Shown: one piece after another, positions 31,356 to 41,900 of the stretch
Layout of the letters: each line of letters starts with the position of its first letter
Numbering within the stretch: the stretch's first letter is position 1
Assembly: GCA_905178155.1 (NCBI GenBank)
Contig: CAJINV010000003.1
Location: 1,191,560 to 1,255,559 of the forward strand
Direction of reading: 5' to 3'
DNA length: 64,000 nucleotides
Origin: Amoebophrya sp. A120
Taxonomy: Eukaryota; Sar; Dinophyceae; Syndiniales; Amoebophryaceae
Notes under the pieces: generated by a model
What the model saw: only the letters and a program-made list of their open reading frames with translations
What the model was told of the DNA's origin: nothing
The model's database searches: none
Position numbers and translations under genes: made by a program

Positions 31356-33632
31356 TCAAGTTTTCTCTGCATAAATCAGAACTGAGGCACACATTTCATC
31401 TACGTCCATGTTTTCTAAATGCTGATATTCTGGCCGCACAGCTCCCCCATGGATCTTAAAGCGCGCGGCCTGATCCGGGGTGAGTGTGTCGTCTGTCAGC
31501 GCGTCGAGGCCCTCTTCGCCAAAAATCTCGACTTCGTTGATGACGATGTTCGAGAAGCCGATTTTTCGCAGCATGGGTTCCAGCTCTGGGAGCCGGGCAA
31601 ACATCCGCATGCAGATCGGGAATTCTACAGGGCTGCCTTCTACTTTGCTGTCGTTTTCTGCAGGAGCGCCTGCGCCAGAAACCGGACATCTTTCCTTTGC
31701 TTGATTTGCAGCGCTTGATGTCCCGGGGAGCGCTTCCCGCATCGTTGTTGTGCAAATGGCCATGCGTCCGCCCTTCTTCAGCGCACGATACACCTGCGAA
31801 AACGCGCGCACCTTGTTCGGAATCAAGCAAAAAGCGCCATTCGAGATACAGACGTCGAATGCCGACTCGGCCATCCCATTCTCCGGCTTGTTGTTCGCCT
31901 CCTCAACAAAGGGTAAGCGCTCAATATCGGCACAAACGAAGCCTATGTTGCCCCTGCCTTCCCGTTCCGCGCGCTGCTTGGCGTGGTCGAGCTCCTTGCG
32001 CGAGAAGTCGACGGCAAGGACTGTCCCGTCTTCCCCCGTTTTCGACGCCGCGAGGAACGCGTCAACGCCGAGACCGCACCCGAGTTCCAGGACTTTTTCC
32101 CCGGCGCAGATCTTTGCCCCAAGAAACGGATTGCCCACGCCCTGGAAGTTGTAGAGGTTCTGCTTCCCGATCGCTTCCTGCTCTTCCAAAGTGTACCCCA
32201 GCGCGGTGAGCCACTTTTGTGCGCGCAAGAGATTCCCCTCGTGGTGCGCCGTGGCGCCGACCCGCTCGTACGCCGTGCGAGTCTCCTCCTTCTCGGGCAC
32301 GACAGTCTCGTCCTCTTGCTCTTCGTTGATCTGAATATTGCTTTCGTCGTCCTCGTCGTAAACGTACAGCACGTCGGCGTACGGGCTCTTAAATGGGAAG
32401 AACCTTTTCTCGTTATTTGCAGCTTCATCTGTTTCCAGAAGCATGCAATCCCTGCACGTTTCCAAAATTTTTGCCTTCGTGACCGCATAGCTGGCCTTGT
32501 CCTCCGGCTCGTCCAGATCGCATTCATAGGTCATTTGTGACAGAATTAACAACTCCTGCGACGAGCGTTCTTCCAGAAGATGCTGTTGATCGTCTTGTTC
32601 AGTCGCCTTCTGTGCATTCGCTCTTTCCAGAAGTCGATGGCAGTGCGGAACACCCAAGTAGTGATGCAGATGCGCCTTGCCCGCTACAACCAATGTTGTG
32701 GTTATCGATGAATCTGTATCTGGGGCTTGTTCTGTAGTTTTGCCATTATCTTTCGTCTGTTGGAACACCCGCCACGCCATGCTCCAGTCTTTCAAGCACT
32801 GCGCACCGAACATCCGCAACAAAGCCGGATTGCACATGGAGAAAAGCTCGCCAGGTTCGTGTCTCGACTCCGCCGAGTACACATCCCGTCCGCTCATCAA
32901 GGACTCGAATAAGCGGAAATAACCAACGCTGCTGAAGGGAAAACCGGTTTTCTCGAGGAGACTTTCGCCGTCAGCGGCGGACTCGGTTGGCGGGAGAAAG
33001 GCCCGGAAATCCTCGTCCGGTGGCCCAAGATACTTTTCAACTTCTAGCAAACTTTCCCAGGGCGGTAAATACCCCTTGTCACACAATTCCTGTACGTGTG
33101 CTTTTCTATCTGCCGCTGCTTCCAGGGGGCAAAAAGCGGCGGCAAGCGGGCGAGGTATGAAGCCGCCGACGATTTTTACCCGATCTGCATTTCGGCGCCA
33201 CGACTCAAACAGTTTCTCATAGGGGTCCAGGTCGTGCCCCTCGGTGCCAATCTCCTTGTAGGCCGCCTTGAAGTCGGCGAAGTCGGTGAATTTTCCGTCT
33301 CGAAAATACGCGTCCACAACGGGCCCTTGCATGTCATGGCTGAAGTGCTCCAGGACGACTTGCAGTTTCGCAGACGCAGAAGTTGTACTCGTTGTGCTCT
33401 GTAGTTGCAAGGCAGCATCGGATATTTTCTCCAGCAGCGCACAGATCCGGTTTTCCGAGTGGTACTCACCAAACCAAATCACGCACTGCCGACTGTCCCC
33501 GGTCGCGCAAGCCAGCTCGGTGAGCTCTTTGCCGCCTCGTCGAAGGAATCTCTGGGCATTTTGGTTCTTTTCCAGGGAACGATAGAGAAAGGCGTGTGGG
33601 AAGCGCATGGGTTCGGTCTCGTTGGCAGTCAT
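31356..33632 (-). CDS. ChaN-like domain fused to arsenite-methyltransferase-like domain, 758 aa
   Basis: A single-exon frame; the start is the first in-frame ATG (MTANETEPMRFPHAF). Residues about 51-400 look like the ChaN/TIKI (haem-binding uptake) fold: VIWFGEYHSENR near the start, LEHFSHDMQGPVVDAYF, and later VVAGKAHLHHYLGVPH, matching the family's first strand, E-x-x-x-x-D-Q and G-H segments. Residues about 514-630 are a class I methyltransferase: VLELGCGLGVDAFLA (SAM motif I), VLAVDFS, DIERLPF, AFDVCISNGAFCL, LKKGGRMAIC. The spacing and the GNP and GYTLEEQEAIG motifs before it are closest to arsenite S-methyltransferases (AS3MT/ArsM). The Cys of the usual SNC motif is Gly here, so arsenic need not be the substrate. 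An acidic linker (about 420-470) joins the two parts. Confidence 0.82.
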   Translation of the reverse strand: MTANETEPMRFPHAFLYRSLEKNQNAQRFLRRGGKELTELACATGDSRQCVIWFGEYHSENRICALLEKISDAALQLQSTTSTTSASAKLQVVLEHFSHDMQGPVVDAYFRDGKFTDFADFKAAYKEIGTEGHDLDPYEKLFESWRRNADRVKIVGGFIPRPLAAAFCPLEAAADRKAHVQELCDKGYLPPWESLLEVEKYLGPPDEDFRAFLPPTESAADGESLLEKTGFPFSSVGYFRLFESLMSGRDVYSAESRHEPGELFSMCNPALLRMFGAQCLKDWSMAWRVFQQTKDNGKTTEQAPDTDSSITTTLVVAGKAHLHHYLGVPHCHRLLERANAQKATEQDDQQHLLEERSSQELLILSQMTYECDLDEPEDKASYAVTKAKILETCRDCMLLETDEAANNEKRFFPFKSPYADVLYVYDEDDESNIQINEEQEDETVVPEKEETRTAYERVGATAHHEGNLLRAQKWLTALGYTLEEQEAIGKQNLYNFQGVGNPFLGAKICAGEKVLELGCGLGVDAFLAASKTGEDGTVLAVDFSRKELDHAKQRAEREGRGNIGFVCADIERLPFVEEANNKPENGMAESAFDVCISNGAFCLIPNKVRAFSQVYRALKKGGRMAICTTTMREALPGTSSAANQAKERCPVSGAGAPAENDSKVEGSPVEFPICMRMFARLPELEPMLRKIGFSNIVINEVEIFGEEGLDALTDDTLTPDQAARFKIHGGAVRPEYQHLENMDVDEMCASVLIYAEKT

Positions 33633-34236
33633 GATTCTGAGTAAGGTGGTAAGTGGCAAATGTCTGCTCAATATCAGGTTCAGGCGGGTTCGGGAAACGG
33701 AAGTACACAATGCGGTTGAAAGAGTGACAAGATCTGATGCTGGCGGGACAGACAGAACGGGTTCTCGACAACAGGGGTTAGGAACCTGGGTCTTTATTTG
33801 GAACTGCGTGTATAGACTCGCTGATCGTACTGCTTTAGTCACCTAGTACGCTCAGAAACTCTCCTGATGAGCAGCTCATTTCGTCGCTCAAGTACCAAGA
33901 GCCTCATAGTTCTCTCCTGAGGATGAATGCCTTTTTCTGAAACTGTCACCAAAAAGATTTGCGATCCATTACTCGCACCAGCACTACAACTGCAGGTGAT
34001 GATCCTCGTGCTCGAAGCGAACACATAAACGACCTGGACCGATTCCGTTAGAAAATCGCTTCAGACTTCTGTTTCCATTTGGCACCACTCACAACGACTA
34101 GAATCAGCGATGCGAGCAGGGTTGTAGGCATCCGGTGCGCTGCCAAGTACACTATAGTGGTGATAATTTCCTCGTTGTGCGACTACATCCTGTTTAACAT
34201 AGAAGCGCAACGCATAGTTGTGCAACTCCACTGCAC
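33633..34236. other. Intergenic region, no gene seen
   Basis: About 600 bp between the 5' end of the fusion gene and the end of the TRIM-like gene. No coding frame, repeat or motif was supported. Confidence 0.5.
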
Positions 34237-36933
34237 TCACGGCGGCAGCCGAAACCGCAGCACTTTTCCGACGACGTTCACGAAGGGATAGAGCAAGTCC
34301 TTGACGTCGCGCAGGGGTTGTCCGACCTTCTTCCCGTTTACGAGGAACTGCACCTCCTCCGTCTCCGAGTAGATCACTCCCACGGTGTCGCCCTCGCACG
34401 CCGACAGCTTGTCGTGGAGCTTTTCCACCAGAACGCCCTCCCGCCAAATCTCGCCCGCAGCGAGGTTGAGGTACAGTGCGCTGTCCAGGAGACACGCCAT
34501 GGAGCGCACCGGGGTGATCCCAAACCAGCCCGAGTCCGGTAGGAAGAGGTTCAATTCGTCCAACACCACTTCCATCTGCTGACCGGGCTCCAACAGCGTA
34601 TCCATGATGGCGATTGCCGAGGGGGCGTGGACAATCTGTTTGATTTTTGTGAATAGCAAAAAAGCATGAATGTCAACTTCTTCCCCATTTTCTCGTTCAC
34701 GGTGTAAGTATGATCATGCTGCTTCTTGGACCCAAAACCTACACAAACACTCAAACTGTGCATGTGCAAAAACAGCTTTTATGAAAAAGCAAAAACCTTT
34801 CGCTGCGCCTCGCGGAAGTTGTTGCGAAGTAACACGACGCTACCGTCACAGAAGTTAGGGTCGAAGCGGAATTCTTTCGTCGCTTTCGGCGGCGCTACCG
34901 AGGGTTCCGCAAAACCCGAGCCTCCGAAACCCGCACCGGAGGAGGACGCCGGAAATCTTCCCAGACTCGGCGCGGTTCCGTACGGGTGTGACGGTGCGGA
35001 GGGAGCAGACAGTGCGTTTTTATCGCCGCTACTTCCACCAACGGCGGCACTGGATGACGCGGGATTGAAACTGAATTCGGAGGAGAAGGAGTCATAGGAC
35101 CCCCCTCTCCTGTAGGAAGATGCACCTGCTGCTGCTGCTGCACTGGGCTGGCTAGTGCCTGCTCCGGGCAGCTCTGCTGGGTTGTCGCTCGCCTTCTTCG
35201 ACGGTCCACCAAAGGACCACAAAGAGGACTGCTGCTCTGCAACCGACTCACCAGGACCACGCAAAGAAGATGATCCCGCCCCGGCTGCACTCCAGGACGG
35301 CGTCGGGCCGTAGGTGAATGAGGACGACGTGGCGCCAAACCCGGCTCCACCTCCCGCTCCCGCGTCGTCGCTCCCGGTCGTGCCACCTCCCCCAAAAGGG
35401 TTCCGGTTTTCCACCTCCGACTGCTGCAAGAAGCTCGGTGTCGCGTGCCCGAGCAAGTTGTCCACCATGTCCCAGCACCGGTCCAGCTCCGGATTTTTCT
35501 CCTCCAGGTTCAAGCGCAGACACTGCTTCAGGTACAAGTCGAAGTTGTCGTCCTTGCTGATAAGTAAACTCCGTTTCCGCAGCTCCTTCACCTCGCCAGA
35601 AAACAGGTCGTGACCGCCGAGCTGGAGCCGCGATTCCACCGAATTCAGCCACAGGTCCAGTTCCTTTCGGCGAAAGAGGAACTCGAGCTCGCTGCTGGAT
35701 TCCAGCACCACCGCCTCCTGCACACGGTCGATCGCCTCGGAGGAAACACTAATCACCGTGGGAAGGCGGTCGCTCTGTAGTTTGTTAGTTTTGGCAGCGG
35801 TTTTCTTTTGATTGATGACATCTCTTGTTCTCTAGTAGCTAACTATTTTTTGACATCTATTTTGCGTAGTAGAACCCATGAAGCGCAAAAAATGCTGTCA
35901 TCGTACCAGCGTTTTCAGTGCTTCCAGTCGTTTTCCGACGACGACGTGCAGGTCGTCCAGCACCGCCTCTTTGGCTTTCTCCAGTTTTGCGGCAAAGGCC
36001 TGGAAATACTCCTCGACCTCTGCCTTTCGGTCGTTCGCTTCCTGCGTGAGGGTGAAGATCAACTTGTCCACGTGCCCACCCGCGACGCGCGCGTTACTCA
36101 TCTGGTCTTTCAAAGCCGATAAGCGCGCTCGCATGTCCTGTCGCATCCGCTTCGCCGCCTCCTCCAGCGAACAGCAGTTATGATCCTTCGACTTCCCCAC
36201 CAGCTTCGCAACCGTCGGAATTGGTTCCTGAGAAAGAAAGAATTGGCATATGATTTCGACCAGAGGTGCGCAAAGGCAAGGTTTTTGCAGTAAAATAGGT
36301 AATCGTTATCGTAAGTTGTACATGCAATCATGCATGCAGTTGGAGGCCGACGAACCTGGATAAAAATGCTAATACGATAGACTGTTTCGACATCTCATTC
36401 ACCACCAATAGTCATTTGTTTACCTGTAGATCCAAATCGTAGAGGGCGTAAGGCTCGCCCGTCTCTGGATCCTTTCGGCGCTTCTGCAGGCTCTCGTGTA
36501 GCGGAATCAGGCGGATGTGCGAAAACGCCGGCATCCGTCGGAGGGCTTCGAAACTGGAAGCGCAGAGCAGTAGTTCTAGCTCCGGACAGAACCCGGTCGC
36601 CACCTGGGTGGGATCGTTGGCGCACATCTGACGCTCCCGCGAAGTGGAGCTCGACGACTTGGAAGACGACCCAAGGCGGGAAGCGGACGACGGCTGCTGC
36701 CGGGCACCGCCCGCGAAACCTCCGCCCGCACTGGACGAAGCCGAGGCAGGTTGAGTCCCATCGTTCGGGGGATTACCGAAAGTTGTCTTGCTGAACTCAT
36801 TGTCGCGATCGCCCGCGGTTATGACCGGATTTGCGATGATCTCGTCGCCAGCAGCGGGTAACACCCCAGGAAACGCACCGCCCTGTCCAAAGGAAGTGGA
36901 CTCGAATCCCAACGGGTCTTCGTTTGTTGACAT
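34237..36933 (-). CDS. TRIM-like protein: B-box-like zinc site, coiled coil, SPRY, 735 aa
   Basis: Four exons (36424-36933, 35907-36227, 34797-35774, 34237-34635) join in phase 0 through GT-AG introns (donors GTAAAC, GTACGA, GTTTTT). Exon 1 has a Ser/Gly-rich N-terminus and then a B-box-like zinc site: Cys104, Asp107, Cys116, Glu119, Cys124, His139, His146. The second Cys of the last pair is Ser, so the site is imperfect. Exon 2 is a long amphipathic helix (RMRQDMRARLSALKDQM ... FAAKLEKAKEAVLDDLHVV). Exon 3 is helical, then a Gly/Ser/Ala-rich linker. A SPRY domain spans exons 3-4 (EFRFDPNFCDGSVVLL, DTVGVIYSETEEVQFLVNGK, LLYPFVNVV). There is no RING finger, so E3 ligase activity is not expected from this protein alone; SPRY domains bind protein partners. 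Confidence 0.78.
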
Positions 36934-38960
36934 CTTGTAGTTGTTCCTGCAACGGCGCGATTTCAACTTTTTTCGTTATACTTTCTGGGAAGGGGTGCAA
37001 GGAGCTGTTACGCTACTTGTTATCTAGGCTAAAGACCATGCTGCCGTCGTGAGCAGTGTGTGAATCGATGACTCGAGCCTAGTCAGGAAGTTATTTGCAG
37101 GTGTTTCTTTCTCTCAGACTTTCGACCCAACTACCGAACTCCTGAACGAAATAGTGGCTGTCCCTCTCATGGGTTGAGAGCTCGAAATAACGCCGACGAC
37201 GCACACGACTTTCTAGGGAAGTTTGGTTTGTCTTCGAAGGAATACGAACGGATTCAGGTGGGCGCAAGACGAGAACAATCCTCCTTCTCAGCTCCTGAAG
37301 CGAAGGAAACATCACCGCCGTGAAAGAACGGGGGTTCAACGACAACCCACGAGGAGCTGCGCGGACACTGAACTTCTGAAATTTCGATCGTGCTTTCTTA
37401 TTTCTTTTTGAGTTTGTTGAGGGGTGACACAATTTTTTGATTTTTGAAAAGCAGAGCTTGAAATTCTCTGTTCAACAAGAACTGCCAGACTAGGACATTG
37501 AATATCTTCAAATGCTATAGAGAAACCAAAAGATATTATCGAATGAAGGGAATTTAATTTCGACGAGGGCAACTTAACGTCCCAGCAACTTTGCTGAGAA
37601 GTAAGCTTTTCTCGACTTATTCCTCTTCATTTTTGTTGAAAGTAATGCAATTAACCACAAAAGAAACGCATGCATAGAAAGTGTTCAGATAAGATTCATT
37701 AGAGCAAGAAAGAGCAAGACATCAAGAAATTTATTGAGCGTGTTTCGAGCAATTGTCTGTAACGTAAAAGTGAATAAAATCTATCAGTACCAGAAATTTG
37801 GACTTCAGTGCAATGACATAGTTAATCAATTTACAGCAGGTTCTGTTTCCTTCTGAAAGAGAGGTTGGAAAGAACTCCTTCTCTCGATTCTGTCCAACTT
37901 GAACCTCTTCTTGTCTGATGAAATGTTCTGATCTAACAAGAAACTACCGGGTCGACAGCAGCGAGAAAAAGCTGCGTGCCGCCTGGCCTGAATTTCAGTC
38001 TGAATAATTGCGTAATAAGTCAAATATCCTGTAATTTCCGAACGATTTTGTTGCTGATACCATTGGTAAACTTCAAATTGCTTTTGCGAAAGTAGTATTA
38101 AACAAGTACAGATACTTATCCATATCAAGAAATCATTCAGCCATTGGACCCACCGCCTAGCACAAGCGAAACAATTGTAGTCGTTTTACAAGAGTTTATT
38201 CACGCGCGACAATAGTGGCAGCTATCGTCCGCTGTTGGAGTGTTCCTACCAAAACTGAAGAAAGAAAAAACCACCATCCCTGTGGCAGCAGGGGAGCGGT
38301 GGCTCTTCTATTCTACGACAGTGATTGTTTGTTATTCATCACACTGGAAATTAAGGAAATCTATCTCCAGTTTTTCTTACTTACTCGTGTTGCACTTCGC
38401 TAAAGCGCTAGGATACTTTGTTGCGGTTTCGAATCTTTGGGTCGGCGACTGCTCGAACTTCGTAAAATCTTGATTAGTCTTGTGGTATTTTTCTGTCAAG
38501 ATGTGTTCTGATTCTGCAGTTGTGTGGACAGAAAAAAGTTTTGTCTGATAGTAGAAACTTATCCTGATAGAAGATTTTAAAGTGTAGCAATATAGAAAAA
38601 TTTGGTGTTTTGACTCTCTGGGGACTCGTTGGTACCTTTGTAGTGAAGAGTGTAGACTAAAATTTGAGAAGTAAATTCAGGTGAAGTGCTTTTTATTGAA
38701 GTTTTTATTTGGGTAGACTGTTTATTTCATATTGACGACAATTCACCTAACTTGTGATAGTAGCGTTTTGGTAGGTCTGATTTGGTAAGCCTGATAGGTG
38801 TGAAACTGTTAAAGACTTTTTTCTCGGATTACTATCGATCAAGATAGTCCGAGCATGCCGAGTATCAAACTCGCATGTTTTTAATGATTTTCCTATTTCT
38901 TCTGTGCATTTATTTCTTTTCAGAATTTGTTCGTTCTTTTCGTTTTTCTACTCTGTTTTT
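36934..38960. other. AT-rich intergenic region, about 2 kb
   Basis: Clearly more AT-rich than the flanking genes, with no frame longer than about 110 codons and none with splice support or a recognisable motif. It separates the TRIM-like gene start from the end of the giant repeat gene and should hold the 5' flank of the former. No repeats or RNA genes were recognised. Confidence 0.6.
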
Positions 38961-41900
38961 TCACTGATAGATCGAGTTGTCGTGGTCGTGCTGCTTTTGC
39001 GCATCACCTTGCCTTTCCCGCTTCAGCAGCGGCAGGTGATCGACGACGGTCGTGGAATTCTTTCCAGCCCCAATCGTGAACTCATCCAGCAGCCCATCCT
39101 CTATCCAACGGGCCATGCGCTCATCGTGACCTGCGTTGAAGATTGAGAAATTATCCATTTTGCTTGTTGAGATGAACATGATGATCCGAGAGTTTTTTAC
39201 AACGACGTCATTGGGGTGCTTGTTGACAGGGCATCAAGCAGAAATCACGATAGTGTACTATCAACAGCATTCATAAAACGTCTTCTCAGACTCCGTCACA
39301 AAGAAACAAAAAAATACTCTTTTTGAGCCTAAGCAGCTCCTCCTCGAGCAATTTGATCTTGTCTCCGGACTCTTCCAACACTTCCGCGTGTTCTTCCGCC
39401 ACGGATTCGACCACCGCAACGCGGGACTCGACCAGGTCGAGCCGCTCCATTTCTTGCTGCACGGTCAGCGTGACGATCGCGATGATGTCCTGGTAGTTCA
39501 CGGCCTTGTAGTCGGCCCGGTTAGACTCCACGACGAGCGACGGGTACAGTTGCTCGAGCTCTTGCGCAATGAAACCGAAATAGAGTTGCTTCGACTCCCC
39601 GGACTGCTTCAGTTGGAAGCTTACCGGGTTCAATTTTCGGAACAGGCTGGAAACGATATCCTTACCGGTTTGCTGCTGTCCTGCCGCGACATGATCCGTG
39701 GTCACAAGCGCAGTGCTGTTGCTCGAAGCTTTCAGCCTGTTGTATAGCGATATGGAACGTGGATTTGATATTACTCTTGCGCTGTTGGTTTCAGAAGAAA
39801 TGAAGAAACCAAGATGTTTGGAAAAAAAACGTAATACTGCTAGACCATCCGGAGTAAAAAAACCAAGAAAAATTTCAAGTACCCTGCATGTTGTGCCGCG
39901 GAGCTCTGGTCGAGCAGGCTTTCGTACAGCGGACGAATGTTCTTCTTCAGTCGGACATCGGACGTTGCCGGGATACTTGAGTCGGAAGCCCAGCTACCGT
40001 GCAAGATATTGTTGGTGCCACTGGAAGCGGCGCTGTTTTGAGGTAAGGTGATGAATATTTGATTAGATTGGGATGAATCAAACTCGCATACAAAAGCTGG
40101 TGGTGAAAAAGAAAAACTGATTTTAACGAACAAAACAAATCCAAAGTTTCAGTACTGCAACGTCATGCGCCTGGTCGAAGCCCACGAGCCTACTACTGCG
40201 CTGGTCTGAGCGTAGAACGCGTATGCGGTGTTGACAGCATTGTCCGTGCCGCCCACGTACTTGATGTAGTTGCCCTTGTTCACGATGTACGTGTACTGTC
40301 CCAGGACGGTGGACCCAGCAACAGAGAGACCTATCGTTTTGAGAATTGATTTATTTTTTTCTCATGCGGATGATCTTTTTTTTCTGTAGTTTTGCATCCA
40401 ACTAAGAAAGGCGCTTATAGGATTGTCTTGACTGTCGTGAAGAATCTGAACGCTTAGGTAGTTAAAACAAGAATTCTTCATTTGTACTGCTTCCAAGGCG
40501 CTTGAAGGAGCGGACGGAGCACGCTGACCCCACGCCGACGAAGTCCAGGACGGACACGGCCTTTCCAATGCGACTGAAGGACCGCAGCGACATGCTGCTA
40601 CCTAGCGACATTGCTGTCATCACGCTGACGGAGCTGCCAGTAGCCTGGATGGAGCCCAAGCAGGAAAGTGTAGATCCCAGGCGCAGCATCGCTCGGGTAG
40701 AAACGGCACTACCCAAGTGGAGGAAGTTCAGCACCTGTTTTGTTTTATTTGGGAAAAAGGATTTTTGGTCGTTATTCATCGATTTGTTGCCCATAATAGC
40801 ACACATGTCAGCAAGGATGATTTTTCGGAAAGCGGCGTAATGTCTGCACCATTCAACAAAATCCTAAAATTCAGCAGGATATTTTTACCGATAGCCTGCT
40901 GCCGCAGCGAGTTAGTCCACGGACGGACAAAGCACTTCCCAACTGGGTGCTATCCAGGATCGAAGTAGTTCCTCCAAACCTGTGTATTGTGAATTTTGAA
41001 AAAGTAATTCAGAAAAAGAGCAACATCACCACACACGCTACAAAAAAGCCCTTTACTTTTGGTTTAGTACTGCAGCTAATGTTCTTGCACAAATAGCCGA
41101 AAAAAATACCTTGCGAAGGATCGGAGCGAAAGCGCGGATCCGACTTGCAGCGAGCCAACAAGGGACAGCCCGCCGTTAGCAGCGTTGGTGGTGCAGATGC
41201 CCTTCACACTCAGTCCGGATCCTAGTCGCAAGAAGCTTCTCATGGACACGGACGAGCCCGCGGTGATGAAGTTCAAAACCGAGAAGTTGCTTCCAAATTT
41301 CGCCGTCCCGCGCAGACTGATCGTGGAACCCAGGCACGTGGCCTCCAACACGCTCAGCTTTCCGCAGGTGCTCTTACCCATCACGCTGGCCCCGCTTCCG
41401 AGGCGAGCGAACTGCCGAATGGACAATCCCGAACCGAGGTTCACGAAGTCCAGCACGCTGCAGCGCGAGCCCATGCGAGCGAACGAACGGATCGACAAGC
41501 TGGACGCCAGGGTCATGGTTGCGGTCACCGAAATCTTCAGGCCCGAGATGGTCTGTCGTGGCATTTTTTGGGAATGGGAGATAGGAGCTTGAGTAGTAGA
41601 TCAGCTTCACTTTGGACATCTACTTCTTGGGTATAACTTATGCAGCACATGACACTGGTTGAAAACTTGCCCTTTATCAGCAAGCAGGAAAACCAAACAC
41701 AAAAACTTATGCGAAAAATACCGATCCGATATTCAGATTTCCGGCAGTCGACAGGGACGAGCCCAGCCGTGCGAATCCGCGGATGCTAATCGCACTGCCC
41801 AGGCTTGCGTAGTCCAGGACAGAGACGTTCTGCGCGAGGCGTGTCATGGTGCGCATACTGAGCGTCGAACCCAGTGTCAGGCAATCCAGAACGGAATGTT

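Noticed and set aside
38200-38960. Search for a tRNA, snRNA or other RNA gene in the AT-rich 2-kb spacer.
   Set aside because: No cloverleaf, Sm site or conserved box was recognised by eye. A covariance-model search would be needed to decide.
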